From JAGLOK01 sp963677605 (GTDB lineage: Bacteria; Bacillota; Clostridia; Christensenellales; UMGS416): 64,000 nucleotides of DNA. Positions 51,695 through 58,539 of the stretch are shown here, in pieces (the first letter of the stretch is position 1; each line of letters starts with the position of its first letter). The position numbers were made by a program, and so were the translations under genes. The notes beneath the pieces are model-generated. The model did no database searches and had not been told where the DNA came from. It worked only from the letters and a program-made list of their open reading frames with translations. Location of the stretch: contig CAXXDX010000006.1 in NCBI GenBank assembly GCA_963677605.2, forward strand, positions 558,001 to 622,000. Direction: 5' to 3'.

Positions 51695-53390
51695 CTTGCA
51701 TACCTCCTATATTTTCATAACATGTTCCTACATGATTTTGAATAAAACCTGCTAATCTGTTAAATTCATTTTGATGTTTGAAAACTATTCTGATTTTTTT
51801 ATCCTTGCTGACATAAATACAATCAATAAACTCAGTTGTAATTTCTCTGGTAAGTGTTTTGAGGTAACCATTTTTAATCATGCTGTCAAGCCAGCCAAAA
51901 CTGTTATTGCGAATATCCTCTTCCGACTTCTTTTCAGTTTCAAGAGTTGAAATTTCATTATTAAGTTTTCCCATCATTGCATCAAATTTGTCACGCATGA
52001 AAGTATACTCTTCTTTAGAGACAGCTTCGCTTTTCCAATCCATATAGCTTGACAGCTTCATAGTTTTAAGTTTTTCTTTTTTTGCTTTTTTATCAGAAAT
52101 TAGTCGGGAGTAATCCATGGAGAGTTTCTGCATATTTTTATTGTCATTAATAGCTTTGATAACCTTTTTCAAATCAACTAAAGTTTGAATCTGAAGGTTC
52201 AGCGAATATCTTACAGCAGCAGTAAGCTGTTCTTCAGTTATACTGTGAGAATGATTGCATACAGTATTCCCGCGCTGGTTATATCCCCTGCATTTATAAT
52301 ATACATACCACTTGTTTTTATGGAATTTCTGGTTACGTATCATGGATGATTTACATCCGGCACACCTTAACATACCGGAAAACAAGTAAAGCTCATCATT
52401 GTGCCTTGACGTTTTGGTACAACGTTTGTTCAGGATTTCCTGTACCTTATCAAAATCCTCTTTACTGATAATGGATTCGTGCATATCATATACAGTTATG
52501 TGGTCTTTTTCGTCAAGAAATATGGTTTTTCTATCCTTATAATTCCGTGTTGTCCTGCGTCTTTGGCAAACAGCACCTATATATACTTTATTACCAAGAA
52601 TATGTCTTACACCATTAGGTCGCCAACCGTTACTGCTAGAAATATAATCATCACTTTTATATATAGAGCCTGTTTTCTTATAATCAGCCCTGGTCATGAT
52701 ACCTAAATCATTCAGCTTCTGCGCTATCCTGATTGTGCCCATACCTTCCAAGTAAAATGCAAAGATTTTTTTGATAATAACAGCAGGTTCTTTGTCAACA
52801 ATAAGCTTGTATCTATCATTAGGGTCTCTTTTATACCCGAATGGCGGCTGTGAAATATACTTGCCTTCTTTGCGAAGCATGTTTTTGGTTTCACGTACTT
52901 TCTTGGATATGTCCTGACTGTTATGGTCATGGATAAGATTTTTTATCCTTACCATTAACCCTAGTGCCGCGTCGGTATCTTTATAGCTGTCAAGATCATC
53001 AATGACCGATATAATTCGACAGTTATATGAAGGCAAAGTATGTTCAAGGTACTTGCCGGCCTCAATATAATTACGTCCAAACCTTGATAAATCTTTTACT
53101 ATAACGCAGTTAATATTACCGCCTTCAATTTCTTTCATCATGCGCTGAAATCCGGGGCGGTTAAAATTAGTGCCTGTCCAGTCATCATCTATAAACTCTT
53201 CAACGCTTACAAGCTCATCATGCTCGTCTATGTAATCATTAATAAGTTTACGCTGATTGACTACACTGTCACTTTCCAAGTTGTCTCCGTCCATTCTGGA
53301 AAGCCTAATATACATAGCTGCTTTCCAGAAATCTCTAGGTTCAGATTGTTGTGTTTCCTCATTTTCTGTGTAAAATTTTTTTCTTGCCAT
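51669..53390 (-). CDS. Large serine recombinase with intact catalytic serine
   Basis: The 573-residue recombinase has the same plan as its neighbour: catalytic domain with AAMYIRLSRMDGDN (Ser31), DLSRFGRNYIEAGKYL near 105-120, a recombinase domain (about 180-300), a zinc ribbon (CAGCKSSMIRN, then CRGYNQRGNTVCN) and a coiled coil (about 415-495). It should catalyse integration or excision of the surrounding element. It is transcribed first, and the Thr-containing recombinase is coupled by overlap. Tandem pairs of such recombinases are common in Firmicute elements. No attachment site could be identified from one end only. Confidence 0.93.
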   Translation of the reverse strand: MARKKFYTENEETQQSEPRDFWKAAMYIRLSRMDGDNLESDSVVNQRKLINDYIDEHDELVSVEEFIDDDWTGTNFNRPGFQRMMKEIEGGNINCVIVKDLSRFGRNYIEAGKYLEHTLPSYNCRIISVIDDLDSYKDTDAALGLMVRIKNLIHDHNSQDISKKVRETKNMLRKEGKYISQPPFGYKRDPNDRYKLIVDKEPAVIIKKIFAFYLEGMGTIRIAQKLNDLGIMTRADYKKTGSIYKSDDYISSSNGWRPNGVRHILGNKVYIGAVCQRRRTTRNYKDRKTIFLDEKDHITVYDMHESIISKEDFDKVQEILNKRCTKTSRHNDELYLFSGMLRCAGCKSSMIRNQKFHKNKWYVYYKCRGYNQRGNTVCNHSHSITEEQLTAAVRYSLNLQIQTLVDLKKVIKAINDNKNMQKLSMDYSRLISDKKAKKEKLKTMKLSSYMDWKSEAVSKEEYTFMRDKFDAMMGKLNNEISTLETEKKSEEDIRNNSFGWLDSMIKNGYLKTLTREITTEFIDCIYVSKDKKIRIVFKHQNEFNRLAGFIQNHVGTCYENIGGMQDVSDGTAG

Positions 53391-53491
53391 AATAATTTAC
53401 CTCCTGTTATTTTCATTACCTAACAGCAGGATTTTTAAGTGCCGTAAAAATCGTAGCATATAATTTTAAATCCACGAAATTTGAGCACATT

Positions 53492-53686
53492 TTATTTGCT
53501 GCATAGATGTTTTATTATTTTTTCTTCCAGTGATTCAGCTCCATTGAACTCCAAAGTGACTTCCACATCACCGCATTTAAAGTGGTATGGATTTTTTATT
53601 TGTTCAATAAAACTGCCAATTTTCTGTGTTACTGGAAAGCTGTTGTTTATTTCAACATCCCTGATATCAACTAATGTATTACTCAT
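53492..53686 (-). CDS. Small conserved protein upstream of the recombinases
   Basis: The 64-residue protein starts MSNTLVDIRDVEI after GGAGG (7 nt). It contains FIEQIKNPYHFKCGDVEV and ends LEEKIIKHLCSK. I recall similar tiny proteins beside recombinase genes in Firmicute elements, but no function is established. It has no helix-turn-helix that I can see. A role in excision control is only inference from position. An in-frame ATG 33 nt upstream would put the start before the SD. About 100 bp separate it from the recombinase gene. Confidence 0.8.
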   Translation of the reverse strand: MSNTLVDIRDVEINNSFPVTQKIGSFIEQIKNPYHFKCGDVEVTLEFNGAESLEEKIIKHLCSK

Positions 53687-54201
53687 ATCTGTTCCTCCAA
53701 TTCCAAAAGATATATTCATACGGCATCGTCAAACCTATAAATAAAACATTTTTGATTCTTCTATAAAGAAATAGCAACTTTGCTTATTAACTATCAGATG
53801 CCGCATAGTATATGTCTTTCAAATTTTAAAACCAACCAACATTTCAAGCCGGCAGAGATAAGCTGCCGCATGGAGTTTCACCCGCCCATTTTTAAGAATC
53901 TCAAAATTCTATCGTATGACCGCCCAACGTTTAGGAAGTTTCAGCACCACACAGGTCATCGCATATACCGTTTATCTTTAACGGTTTAGGACAAAATGTC
54001 CCCGACAAGGATTATCGCTCGCATAAATATGGTCATGGCGCTTGCCTGTCGCTTTCGAATCACCGCTGCATGGCTTTAGTACTTGAAATGTTTTCTATTC
54101 AATTTTTATGGTTCAACTTGGGCACCAAATGCCCTGAAGGATTCCTACCTTGTAAAAACCCCTACACTATAAAGCGCTGGGAAAGGATGTTTTTCACCCC
54201 C
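53687..54201 (-). ncRNA. Candidate structured non-coding RNA (hairpin-rich 515 bp)
   Basis: No credible gene fills this gap. It contains local hairpins: GGGCA/TGCCC (54120-54134), GGACA/TGTCC (53989-54001), ACCGTT/AACGGT (53967-53985), AGAAT/ATTCT (about 53896-53910) and CGGCAG/CTGCCG (53850-53868). A distant pair CGGCATC (53721-53727) and GATGCCG (53797-53803) reaches toward the SD of the small gene. Base composition is richer in GC than the flanks. It could be a structured RNA, a long regulatory leader or a DNA-level site such as a transfer origin. Strand is assumed from its neighbours. Confidence 0.45.
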
Positions 54202-54672
54202 CTAAAAGAATTTTTTTAAATTTATTAGTCTTTTTTCTACTTTTTTAATAGAACGCTGTACAGTTTGGAAGCTGCAGCCCTCTTCTTCAGCTATTCTTTC
54301 AAGTTTGAAATCCAGATAGTAGTATTTGAAAAATCTCCTTTTTTGAGATTCTGTACATAGATTCAATGCCATAATAATTAGATTATTCATTTCAATATTT
54401 CTGCCAATGTAATTATCTACAGTACTTTCATCCGTCAATATTTCCGGATTTAAAGCTTCTTTTTCTAAAATTCCTTCAAGTGAAATGTTATTATCGTAAT
54501 ATCTGCGATTTGCGTTAATCATTTCGTTATCCATAGTTTTAAGTAAATCTATATAGCTGAAATGGAATTCACGCCCTTCTTTACTCCATTCAAGAAGTTG
54601 GTTAAATAATTCTTCTGTGATTTTGACCTGTGTTCCGTCTGACAAATATGTTTTTTTGTATTTTGTGTTCAT
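54202..54672 (-). CDS. Sigma-70-like factor of the mobile element
   Basis: The 156-residue protein resembles small sigma-like regulators of conjugative elements (Tn916 Orf7 type). Its C-terminus has a region-4-like helix-turn-helix: LCTESQKRRFFKYYYLD (about 103-119) and IAEEEGCSFQTVQRSIKKVEK (about 123-143). The N-terminal part starts TYLSDGTQVKITEELF. It should activate element genes, perhaps the recombinases and transfer genes. The ATG at 54672 follows AAAGGA by 6 nt; an in-frame start at 54711 lies in the leader peptide and is unlikely. Expression is likely under attenuation: two terminators, a leader ORF and a hairpin lie upstream. Confidence 0.85.
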   Translation of the reverse strand: MNTKYKKTYLSDGTQVKITEELFNQLLEWSKEGREFHFSYIDLLKTMDNEMINANRRYYDNNISLEGILEKEALNPEILTDESTVDNYIGRNIEMNNLIIMALNLCTESQKRRFFKYYYLDFKLERIAEEEGCSFQTVQRSIKKVEKRLINLKKFF

Positions 54673-54680
54673 TGTATTTC

Positions 54681-54720
54681 CTTTCAAATTCGAATTAGTA
54701 ATTGGTTTCAAATTTGAAAG
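54681..54720 (-). promoter_or_regulatory. Hairpin partly covering the SD of the sigma-like gene
   Basis: Arms at 54711-54720 and 54681-54690 pair perfectly over 10 bp around a 20-nt loop. The 3' arm contains the first four bases of the AAAGGA site at 54684-54679. The 5' arm is the end of the leader ORF. Each arm is part of a palindrome-like TTTCAAATTYGAA motif, so protein operators are an alternative. Confidence 0.6.
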
Positions 54721-54749
54721 TCAGGTGGTGATCTGCTATTGCAAGGCAT
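54708..54749 (-). CDS. Leader peptide ORF (13 codons) before the sigma-like gene
   Basis: The ATG at 54749 follows AAGGAG with a 5-nt spacer. The peptide would be MPCNSRSPPDFQI. The last codons form the 5' arm of the hairpin that touches the sigma gene SD, so ribosomes finishing the peptide would open the hairpin. This is the layout of translational attenuators. It is small and judged only by its SD and position. Confidence 0.5.
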   Translation of the reverse strand: MPCNSRSPPDFQI

Positions 54750-54771
54750 TAAATCTCCTTTTTCAGGCAAC

Positions 54772-54798
54772 AAAAAAAGCCATGCATTTAGCACAGCT
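54772..54798 (-). terminator. Second terminator in the sigma-gene leader
   Basis: On the minus strand AGCTGTGC and GCATGGCT form an 8-bp stem with two wobbles, TAAAT loop, followed by seven T residues. Confidence 0.7.
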
Positions 54799-54807
54799 TT
54801 TGTGGCA

Positions 54808-54846
54808 TTAAAAAAGCCCCGCAGTCAAAGTAACTGCGAGGCTTTA
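54808..54846 (-). terminator. First terminator in the sigma-gene leader
   Basis: AAAGCC-CGCAGT pairs with ACTGCG-GGCTTT (one bulge or mismatch), with a T-run on the minus strand. It lies about 45 nt after the predicted start of the sigma-gene promoter and also ends the ArpU-like transcript. Confidence 0.8.
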
Positions 54847-54894
54847 TGCTCTATGTTCCCTATTTATTTTTATGTAGGCTTTACCCACAATAGC

Positions 54895-54961
54895 ATTATA
54901 GTTTAGTCAACATCTCATGTCAGTATCAAAACAGTCTCATTTTAGTCTCAATTTTGTCTCA
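54895..54961 (-). promoter_or_regulatory. Promoter with five phased 11-bp iterons
   Basis: On the minus strand CTGACA (54923-54918) and TATAAT (54900-54895) are 17 bp apart. TGAGAC repeats start every 11 bp: three perfect (54961, 54950, 54939) and two degenerate (TGATAC at 54928, TGAGAT at 54917). The regular one-turn spacing places an activator array on the same face of DNA, running into the -35 region. The stop codon of the ArpU-like gene is part of one repeat. Confidence 0.7.
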
Positions 54962-55496
54962 AAAAAGCATCAACATGATTTATGATATTCAGCACCTTTG
55001 GTATGGTTAATTGCCATAAACTTATTCCGAAAAGGTTTATTGCTTCCTTTCTTCTCCTATAGTACGTTGCACGAGAAAGGCAAAGTCGTTCCAATATTTC
55101 GCTCTCGGTATATTTGAATTTCACAAAGTAATTCTTATATATAATCTCATAATACAGCTCTCCCAAATGTGGATATTCTCTAAGCTTAATAAGTGCGCTG
55201 TTTATTACTTCTATTATCAGTTTATTCTCACCTACCGATAAAAGCCGGTCTGACAGTTTTAGTGTTTCACTCGTATCGCTGAAAGAAGCTATTATTTCCA
55301 ATCCTTTTATATCGTTTACTCCATATTCATCAGAAAATGAGTTTAAAACATCAGCATATTTACCGCTGGTCTCCCATGCTGTTTTAGAATAAATTTTAAG
55401 CAATTTTTTTGCATTATGATATACATTGTTTTGGGCAGTCGATTGAGTTATCTGTTTTAGTTCTATACTTCTGTCATATTTATCTGTCTGGTTCAA
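54948..55496 (-). CDS. ArpU-like/sigma-like phage-type regulator
   Basis: The 182-residue protein resembles ArpU-family transcription regulators of phages and integrative elements. The C-terminal helix-turn-helix is FKYTESEILERLCLSRATYYR (about 126-146, recognition helix near SRATYYRRRKEAI), followed by GISLWQLTIP. It starts at a TTG (55496) 6 nt after GGGGAGA. Its 3' end carries the iterons of the promoter for the sigma-like gene, so it may be the activator that binds them. Divergent from the Cro/CI-like repressor gene, across a region with operators. Confidence 0.75.
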   Translation of the reverse strand: MNQTDKYDRSIELKQITQSTAQNNVYHNAKKLLKIYSKTAWETSGKYADVLNSFSDEYGVNDIKGLEIIASFSDTSETLKLSDRLLSVGENKLIIEVINSALIKLREYPHLGELYYEIIYKNYFVKFKYTESEILERLCLSRATYYRRRKEAINLFGISLWQLTIPKVLNIINHVDAFLRQN

Positions 55497-55538
55497 TCCG
55501 AATCTCCCCTGTTAATGTTTTACTGTACACTTATTAGT

Positions 55539-55606
55539 TTGACAAGTGCATCGTGCATTTGTTATTATATTAGGTGTTCGTAGTAAAGTCAAGGAAAATA
55601 CGAACA
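55539..55606 (+). promoter_or_regulatory. Promoter and operator of the Cro/CI-like gene
   Basis: TTGACA (55539-55544) and TATTAT (55563-55568) have 18 bp spacing. TGTTCGTA (55575-55582) and TACGAACA (55599-55606) form an 8-bp inverted repeat at and after the predicted start point, suiting autorepression. Confidence 0.6.
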
Positions 55607-55642
55607 TATGTTTCTATTTTTTTGTTGGGAGATTATATTTTC

Positions 55643-56062
55643 ATGAAATTATCAGAGAAAATGGTTATATTACGAAACAGAAAAGAGCTTACTCAAGCCG
55701 AGCTTGGTGAACTTGCCGGAGTCAAAAAGCGTTCTATTATTTATTACGAGAATGACCAGCGAATGCCAAACGATGAAATATTATCGGGCATAGCTAAAGG
55801 CCTTGATGTATCGCCTGAATTCCTTCTGGATGATTCACAATTTATCGAACTTACAAAAGAAGAGATTTTTATAAAGGAAGCCAAGGATAAATTCGGGTCA
55901 AAAGGAGCTTTGGAAGCCGGAAAGACAATTAAACAAATAAAGGCACTCATGTCCGGAGGTGAGCTTGATGAAAATGATAAAGAAGCTTTCTTTGAAGTAA
56001 TGCAGGAAATCTATTTTGACTCTTCTGAAAAAGCAAAGAAATTCGGTAAAAATACCGATTAG
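55643..56062 (+). CDS. Cro/CI-type repressor
   Basis: The 139-residue protein has an N-terminal helix-turn-helix (about 5-62; LTQAELGELAGVKKRSIIYYE) and a C-terminal helical part for dimer formation. It is the typical ImmR-like repressor of Firmicute integrative elements. I start it at the ATG 55643, which has a GGGAG site at about 11 nt; the longer frame has no SD. It is the only plus-strand gene of the accessory region. Its end overlaps the convergent ImmA-type gene by 4 bp. In other elements the peptidase cleaves the repressor to induce excision. Confidence 0.88.
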   Translation: MKLSEKMVILRNRKELTQAELGELAGVKKRSIIYYENDQRMPNDEILSGIAKGLDVSPEFLLDDSQFIELTKEEIFIKEAKDKFGSKGALEAGKTIKQIKALMSGGELDENDKEAFFEVMQEIYFDSSEKAKKFGKNTD

Positions 56063-56571
56063 TCTTTACTTAAGAAATTACTTTTAACTTGTTCTGGGGT
56101 ACGGATATCGTATCCCCTTTTATATATACTGAATGTTTTAAAATACATGATTTCCGGCGGAACATTCATTATATTTGCGATTTCGAAATGAGTGTAATTT
56201 TGCATTCTGGCGTATAGCAGGACTTCCGGATCTGAAAGCAGAAAATCAGCTGCAAAAATATTAGCATCCCTTTCAGGCCGTGACTTCATATCGTACAGAA
56301 TATAATCCTGTAGTCCTTTATATGCCGCGAAATGCCTGTGCAGTCTGTCATGTCCTATTTCATGAGCACATATAACCTTTTGCATATATCCATCGAGATT
56401 TTCATTAATTATAATATATCTGGTTCTTTTTGATATGGTATAAAAGCCTTTTAGATTATTTAAATCCCGAAATAATAATGTAATCCCCATAGAATCCGCT
56501 ATCTCAAACGGATTGCGAGTATTATATTTCCTAACTAGTTTTTCAACTTCATCGTGTATTTTATTTACCAT
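56059..56571 (-). CDS. ImmA/IrrE-family metallopeptidase
   Basis: The 170-residue protein has the zinc motif CAHEIGHDRLH (about 80-90) and the third ligand region RDANIFAADFLL (about 118-129). ImmA-type peptidases cleave Cro/CI-like repressors (ImmR in ICEBs1) after DNA damage. The N-terminal segment has NPFEIADSMGITLLFRD, the usual start. Here it is convergent with the repressor gene rather than in the same operon, so the two levels are set by separate promoters. Start at ATG 56571; a short AAAGATATG precedes it. Confidence 0.9.
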   Translation of the reverse strand: MVNKIHDEVEKLVRKYNTRNPFEIADSMGITLLFRDLNNLKGFYTISKRTRYIIINENLDGYMQKVICAHEIGHDRLHRHFAAYKGLQDYILYDMKSRPERDANIFAADFLLSDPEVLLYARMQNYTHFEIANIMNVPPEIMYFKTFSIYKRGYDIRTPEQVKSNFLSKD

Positions 56572-56684
56572 ATCTTTTACCTCAATCTAATTATATTTAT
56601 ATTGAGGTACTTAAAACGGTACAAGAGGACTATCTTATTAATAAAGTGAAGGTGCATTATGCTTTGATTGTTTTATTGATAATT

Positions 56685-57167
56685 TCATGATAAAGCCGCT
56701 GTCCAAAGTTTCTTCTTTTCATCATATGATTTCACATATCGACCTGGAGAAGCACTAGAAGAATCCAATCTAATACATTTATATTTATTATAATACTCGA
56801 TAAAATACTTTTTAAATAATTTTTCAGCTTTTGTTCCATTAAAAAATATTGTTCTAATATTGACATATTCGTTTAAAAATGCATCAAAATCATTTGGTTG
56901 CTCTTCCATAATATTAGCATCTGAACTATTTATCCTAATTGCACAACTTAGTACATCCCAAATAGCTATACCGTTTTTTAAAAGATAACTACATTTATAG
57001 TCATACGATTTATAAACATGATGTTCAGGTAATACTAATTTCCAAAACTGATTGGTCGGATTTGCATAATATTGTTTCAGTTCAAGTGATTTATCCCCAG
57101 GCATAGTACCTAATATAAGTTTTGTTGCTTTTTCATTAACGATAGGACCAAATGAATGTTTTTTCAT
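56685..57167 (-). CDS. DNA-deoxyinosine glycosylase (UDG family 6, HDG)
   Basis: The 160-residue protein has family 6 motifs: ILGTMPGDKSLELKQYYANP (about 18-37), NQFW, and a late SSSASPGRY. The family, related to MUG/UDG, removes hypoxanthine (deaminated adenine) from DNA. The SD AAGGAGG lies 8 nt before the ATG. A 12-bp hairpin sits between it and the upstream small gene. A DNA glycosylase on a mobile element may repair damage after single-strand transfer or act against modified DNA; both are inference. Confidence 0.87.
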   Translation of the reverse strand: MKKHSFGPIVNEKATKLILGTMPGDKSLELKQYYANPTNQFWKLVLPEHHVYKSYDYKCSYLLKNGIAIWDVLSCAIRINSSDANIMEEQPNDFDAFLNEYVNIRTIFFNGTKAEKLFKKYFIEYYNKYKCIRLDSSSASPGRYVKSYDEKKKLWTAALS

Positions 57168-57189
57168 TGATAAATCCTCCTTGAAACTT

Positions 57190-57216
57190 TTAGGGAGAGA
57201 TTTAATCTCTCCCTAA
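57190..57216. repeat. Strong hairpin before the glycosylase gene
   Basis: TTAGGGAGAGAT and ATCTCTCCCTAA pair perfectly over 12 bp with a TTA loop. No clear T-run follows on the minus strand, so it may be an mRNA processing or protecting hairpin rather than a terminator. Confidence 0.75.
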
Positions 57217-57256
57217 GAAATGGATGGTAGAAAAATATTAATTAAGAAGTATTTTT

Positions 57257-57475
57257 CTATTCTATTATTTTTATTTGCCCTGTTTTAATTAAGTTTTCAA
57301 AATCTTCTGAATTAAACCCTCTTGCTGTTGTTCTGAAATCTGAAATATAAAATCCGATATCTCTGATATCATCACGAAATTGTTTCTGTTTAGATGAATG
57401 TGCTGAGTTTTTTTGATTTAGTAGAATTTTTATTTTGTTAGCTTGTCTTAAAGTGAATTGATATTTCCCTTTCAT
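57257..57475 (-). CDS. Small unknown protein, partner of the HARE-HTH gene
   Basis: The 72-residue protein is basic at the N-terminus (MKGKYQFTLRQANKIKILLNQ) and contains FRDDIRDIGFYISDFRTTARG and DFENLIKTGQIKII. The block I-G-F-Y-I-S-D-F looks conserved; I recall similar small proteins in Firmicutes without a function. It follows the HARE-HTH gene by 26 bp with a TGAAAGGGAA-type ribosome region, so the two are likely one operon. It could be the partner in a two-gene module, but no toxin motif is visible. Confidence 0.68.
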   Translation of the reverse strand: MKGKYQFTLRQANKIKILLNQKNSAHSSKQKQFRDDIRDIGFYISDFRTTARGFNSEDFENLIKTGQIKIIE

Positions 57476-57501
57476 TTTTTCCTCCTAAGCAAAAACTAAT
57501 C

Positions 57502-57909
57502 TCACTTATTGTCTAAAAGTTTAATGTAGTTACCCGGTAAGGCCTCAAAAATATCAGGATACTGCCCACATCTTGCACGTACTTGGTTATATCCGGCTTT
57601 TGTGCCATCCTTTTTAAAATATAACTTTTTATTAAATATCTCATTTGCTAAATCAGAAGCATGCATAGTTTTATTAGGTTTTTCTAGAAGTATCTCTTTC
57701 ATTGCTTCATGTAAAGTACGTTTTTTTGCACCGTTAATTGCTAACTCCATAGTTTTTTCAGCATCATTTGAAAATCTAATTAAAAGGTATTTGGGTTGAT
57801 TGTCTTTTATTAATGCAATCATGCCTTTTTCATCTACCATATTAAATATATTTTCTGGATTTGAAATCGCATCATCATATGCAATTAACTTTTCAAAATC
57901 TATAAGCAT
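57502..57909 (-). CDS. HARE-HTH domain regulator with an antitoxin-like N-terminus
   Basis: The 135-residue protein has two parts. Residues about 1-50 (FNMVDEKGMIALIKDNQPKYLLIRF) resemble Phd/YefM antitoxin cores. Residues about 62-132 form a HARE-HTH: LHEAMKEILLEKPNKTMHAS, DLANEIFNKKLYF, and KAGYNQVRARCGQYPDIFEAL. HARE-HTH domains are linked to DNA modification and restriction systems. A 14-bp inverted repeat lies 28 bp upstream, a likely self-operator. The domain reading is mine; no search was possible. Confidence 0.72.
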   Translation of the reverse strand: MLIDFEKLIAYDDAISNPENIFNMVDEKGMIALIKDNQPKYLLIRFSNDAEKTMELAINGAKKRTLHEAMKEILLEKPNKTMHASDLANEIFNKKLYFKKDGTKAGYNQVRARCGQYPDIFEALPGNYIKLLDNK

Positions 57910-58211
57910 AATTTAACCTCTATTAGTACAATAACATATATTTAAATAATTTTCAATATAATTATTTAAATATTTGTATTACTATTATATGATCGATTGT
58001 TTAAAAATGTCCCTACCTTATACCTATGAAAATAATAAGATGTTCAACCTATATAATTGATACTAGGTAAACTAATTAAACCTAACAATATGACATTAGA
58101 AAACAATCAATATTATCAAAGATTTAAAATAGTAATTTGGTAACCGTAAGCTTAAAATTGGATATTATACAACTATGACTCTATAGATATAACCCCACCA
58201 TGGTAATTCCC
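57910..58211. promoter_or_regulatory. AT-rich gap with a 14-bp inverted repeat
   Basis: ATATTTAAATAATT (57938-57951) and AATTATTTAAATAT (57960-57973) are perfect arms with an 8-nt loop, about 28 bp before the HARE-HTH start. The remaining 230 bp are AT-rich, and I see no gene in them. Confidence 0.6.
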
Positions 58212-58454
58212 TTATAATTCCTTTAAATTCTCAATGCAATCCAAACAAATATTTTTGTCTTTATACTCAATTACATTCTCTGTGTTTTCACAGAATATAC
58301 ATTCAGGAAGATATTTTTTCATATATAATAAATCCCCATCGGGATACATTTCTATTGGTGTACCATTATCCATATCTAAAGAATCTCTTAATTCCTTTGG
58401 TAAAACCACTCTCCCCAATTGATCGACTTTTCTTGCTATACCGACTGCTTTCAT
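58212..58454 (-). CDS. AbrB-type regulator with C-terminal zinc ribbon
   Basis: The 80-residue protein has an AbrB/SpoVT swapped-hairpin DNA-binding domain (about 1-48; RKVDQLGRVVLPKELRDSL) followed by two cysteine pairs, CIFC (about 52-55) and CLDC (about 71-74), which could bind zinc. AbrB-type proteins act as dimers or tetramers on AT-rich DNA. The combination occurs in Firmicutes, often in pairs. GGAG with TTGTC spacing precedes the ATG. It may control the sortase and hydrolase genes beside it or the AT-rich gap downstream. Confidence 0.82.
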   Translation of the reverse strand: MKAVGIARKVDQLGRVVLPKELRDSLDMDNGTPIEMYPDGDLLYMKKYLPECIFCENTENVIEYKDKNICLDCIENLKEL

Positions 58455-58539
58455 GACAATCTCCTACTTTATATTTTCTATATTATACCACAAATAACTA
58501 TATCTTATTATTTTCTCATAGAATTTGTATTTACTGTTC

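Noticed and set aside
53780..53989. Plus-strand 69-codon frame in the hairpin-rich gap
   Set aside because: No SD, no recognisable motif, and it crosses several stems; treated as non-coding.
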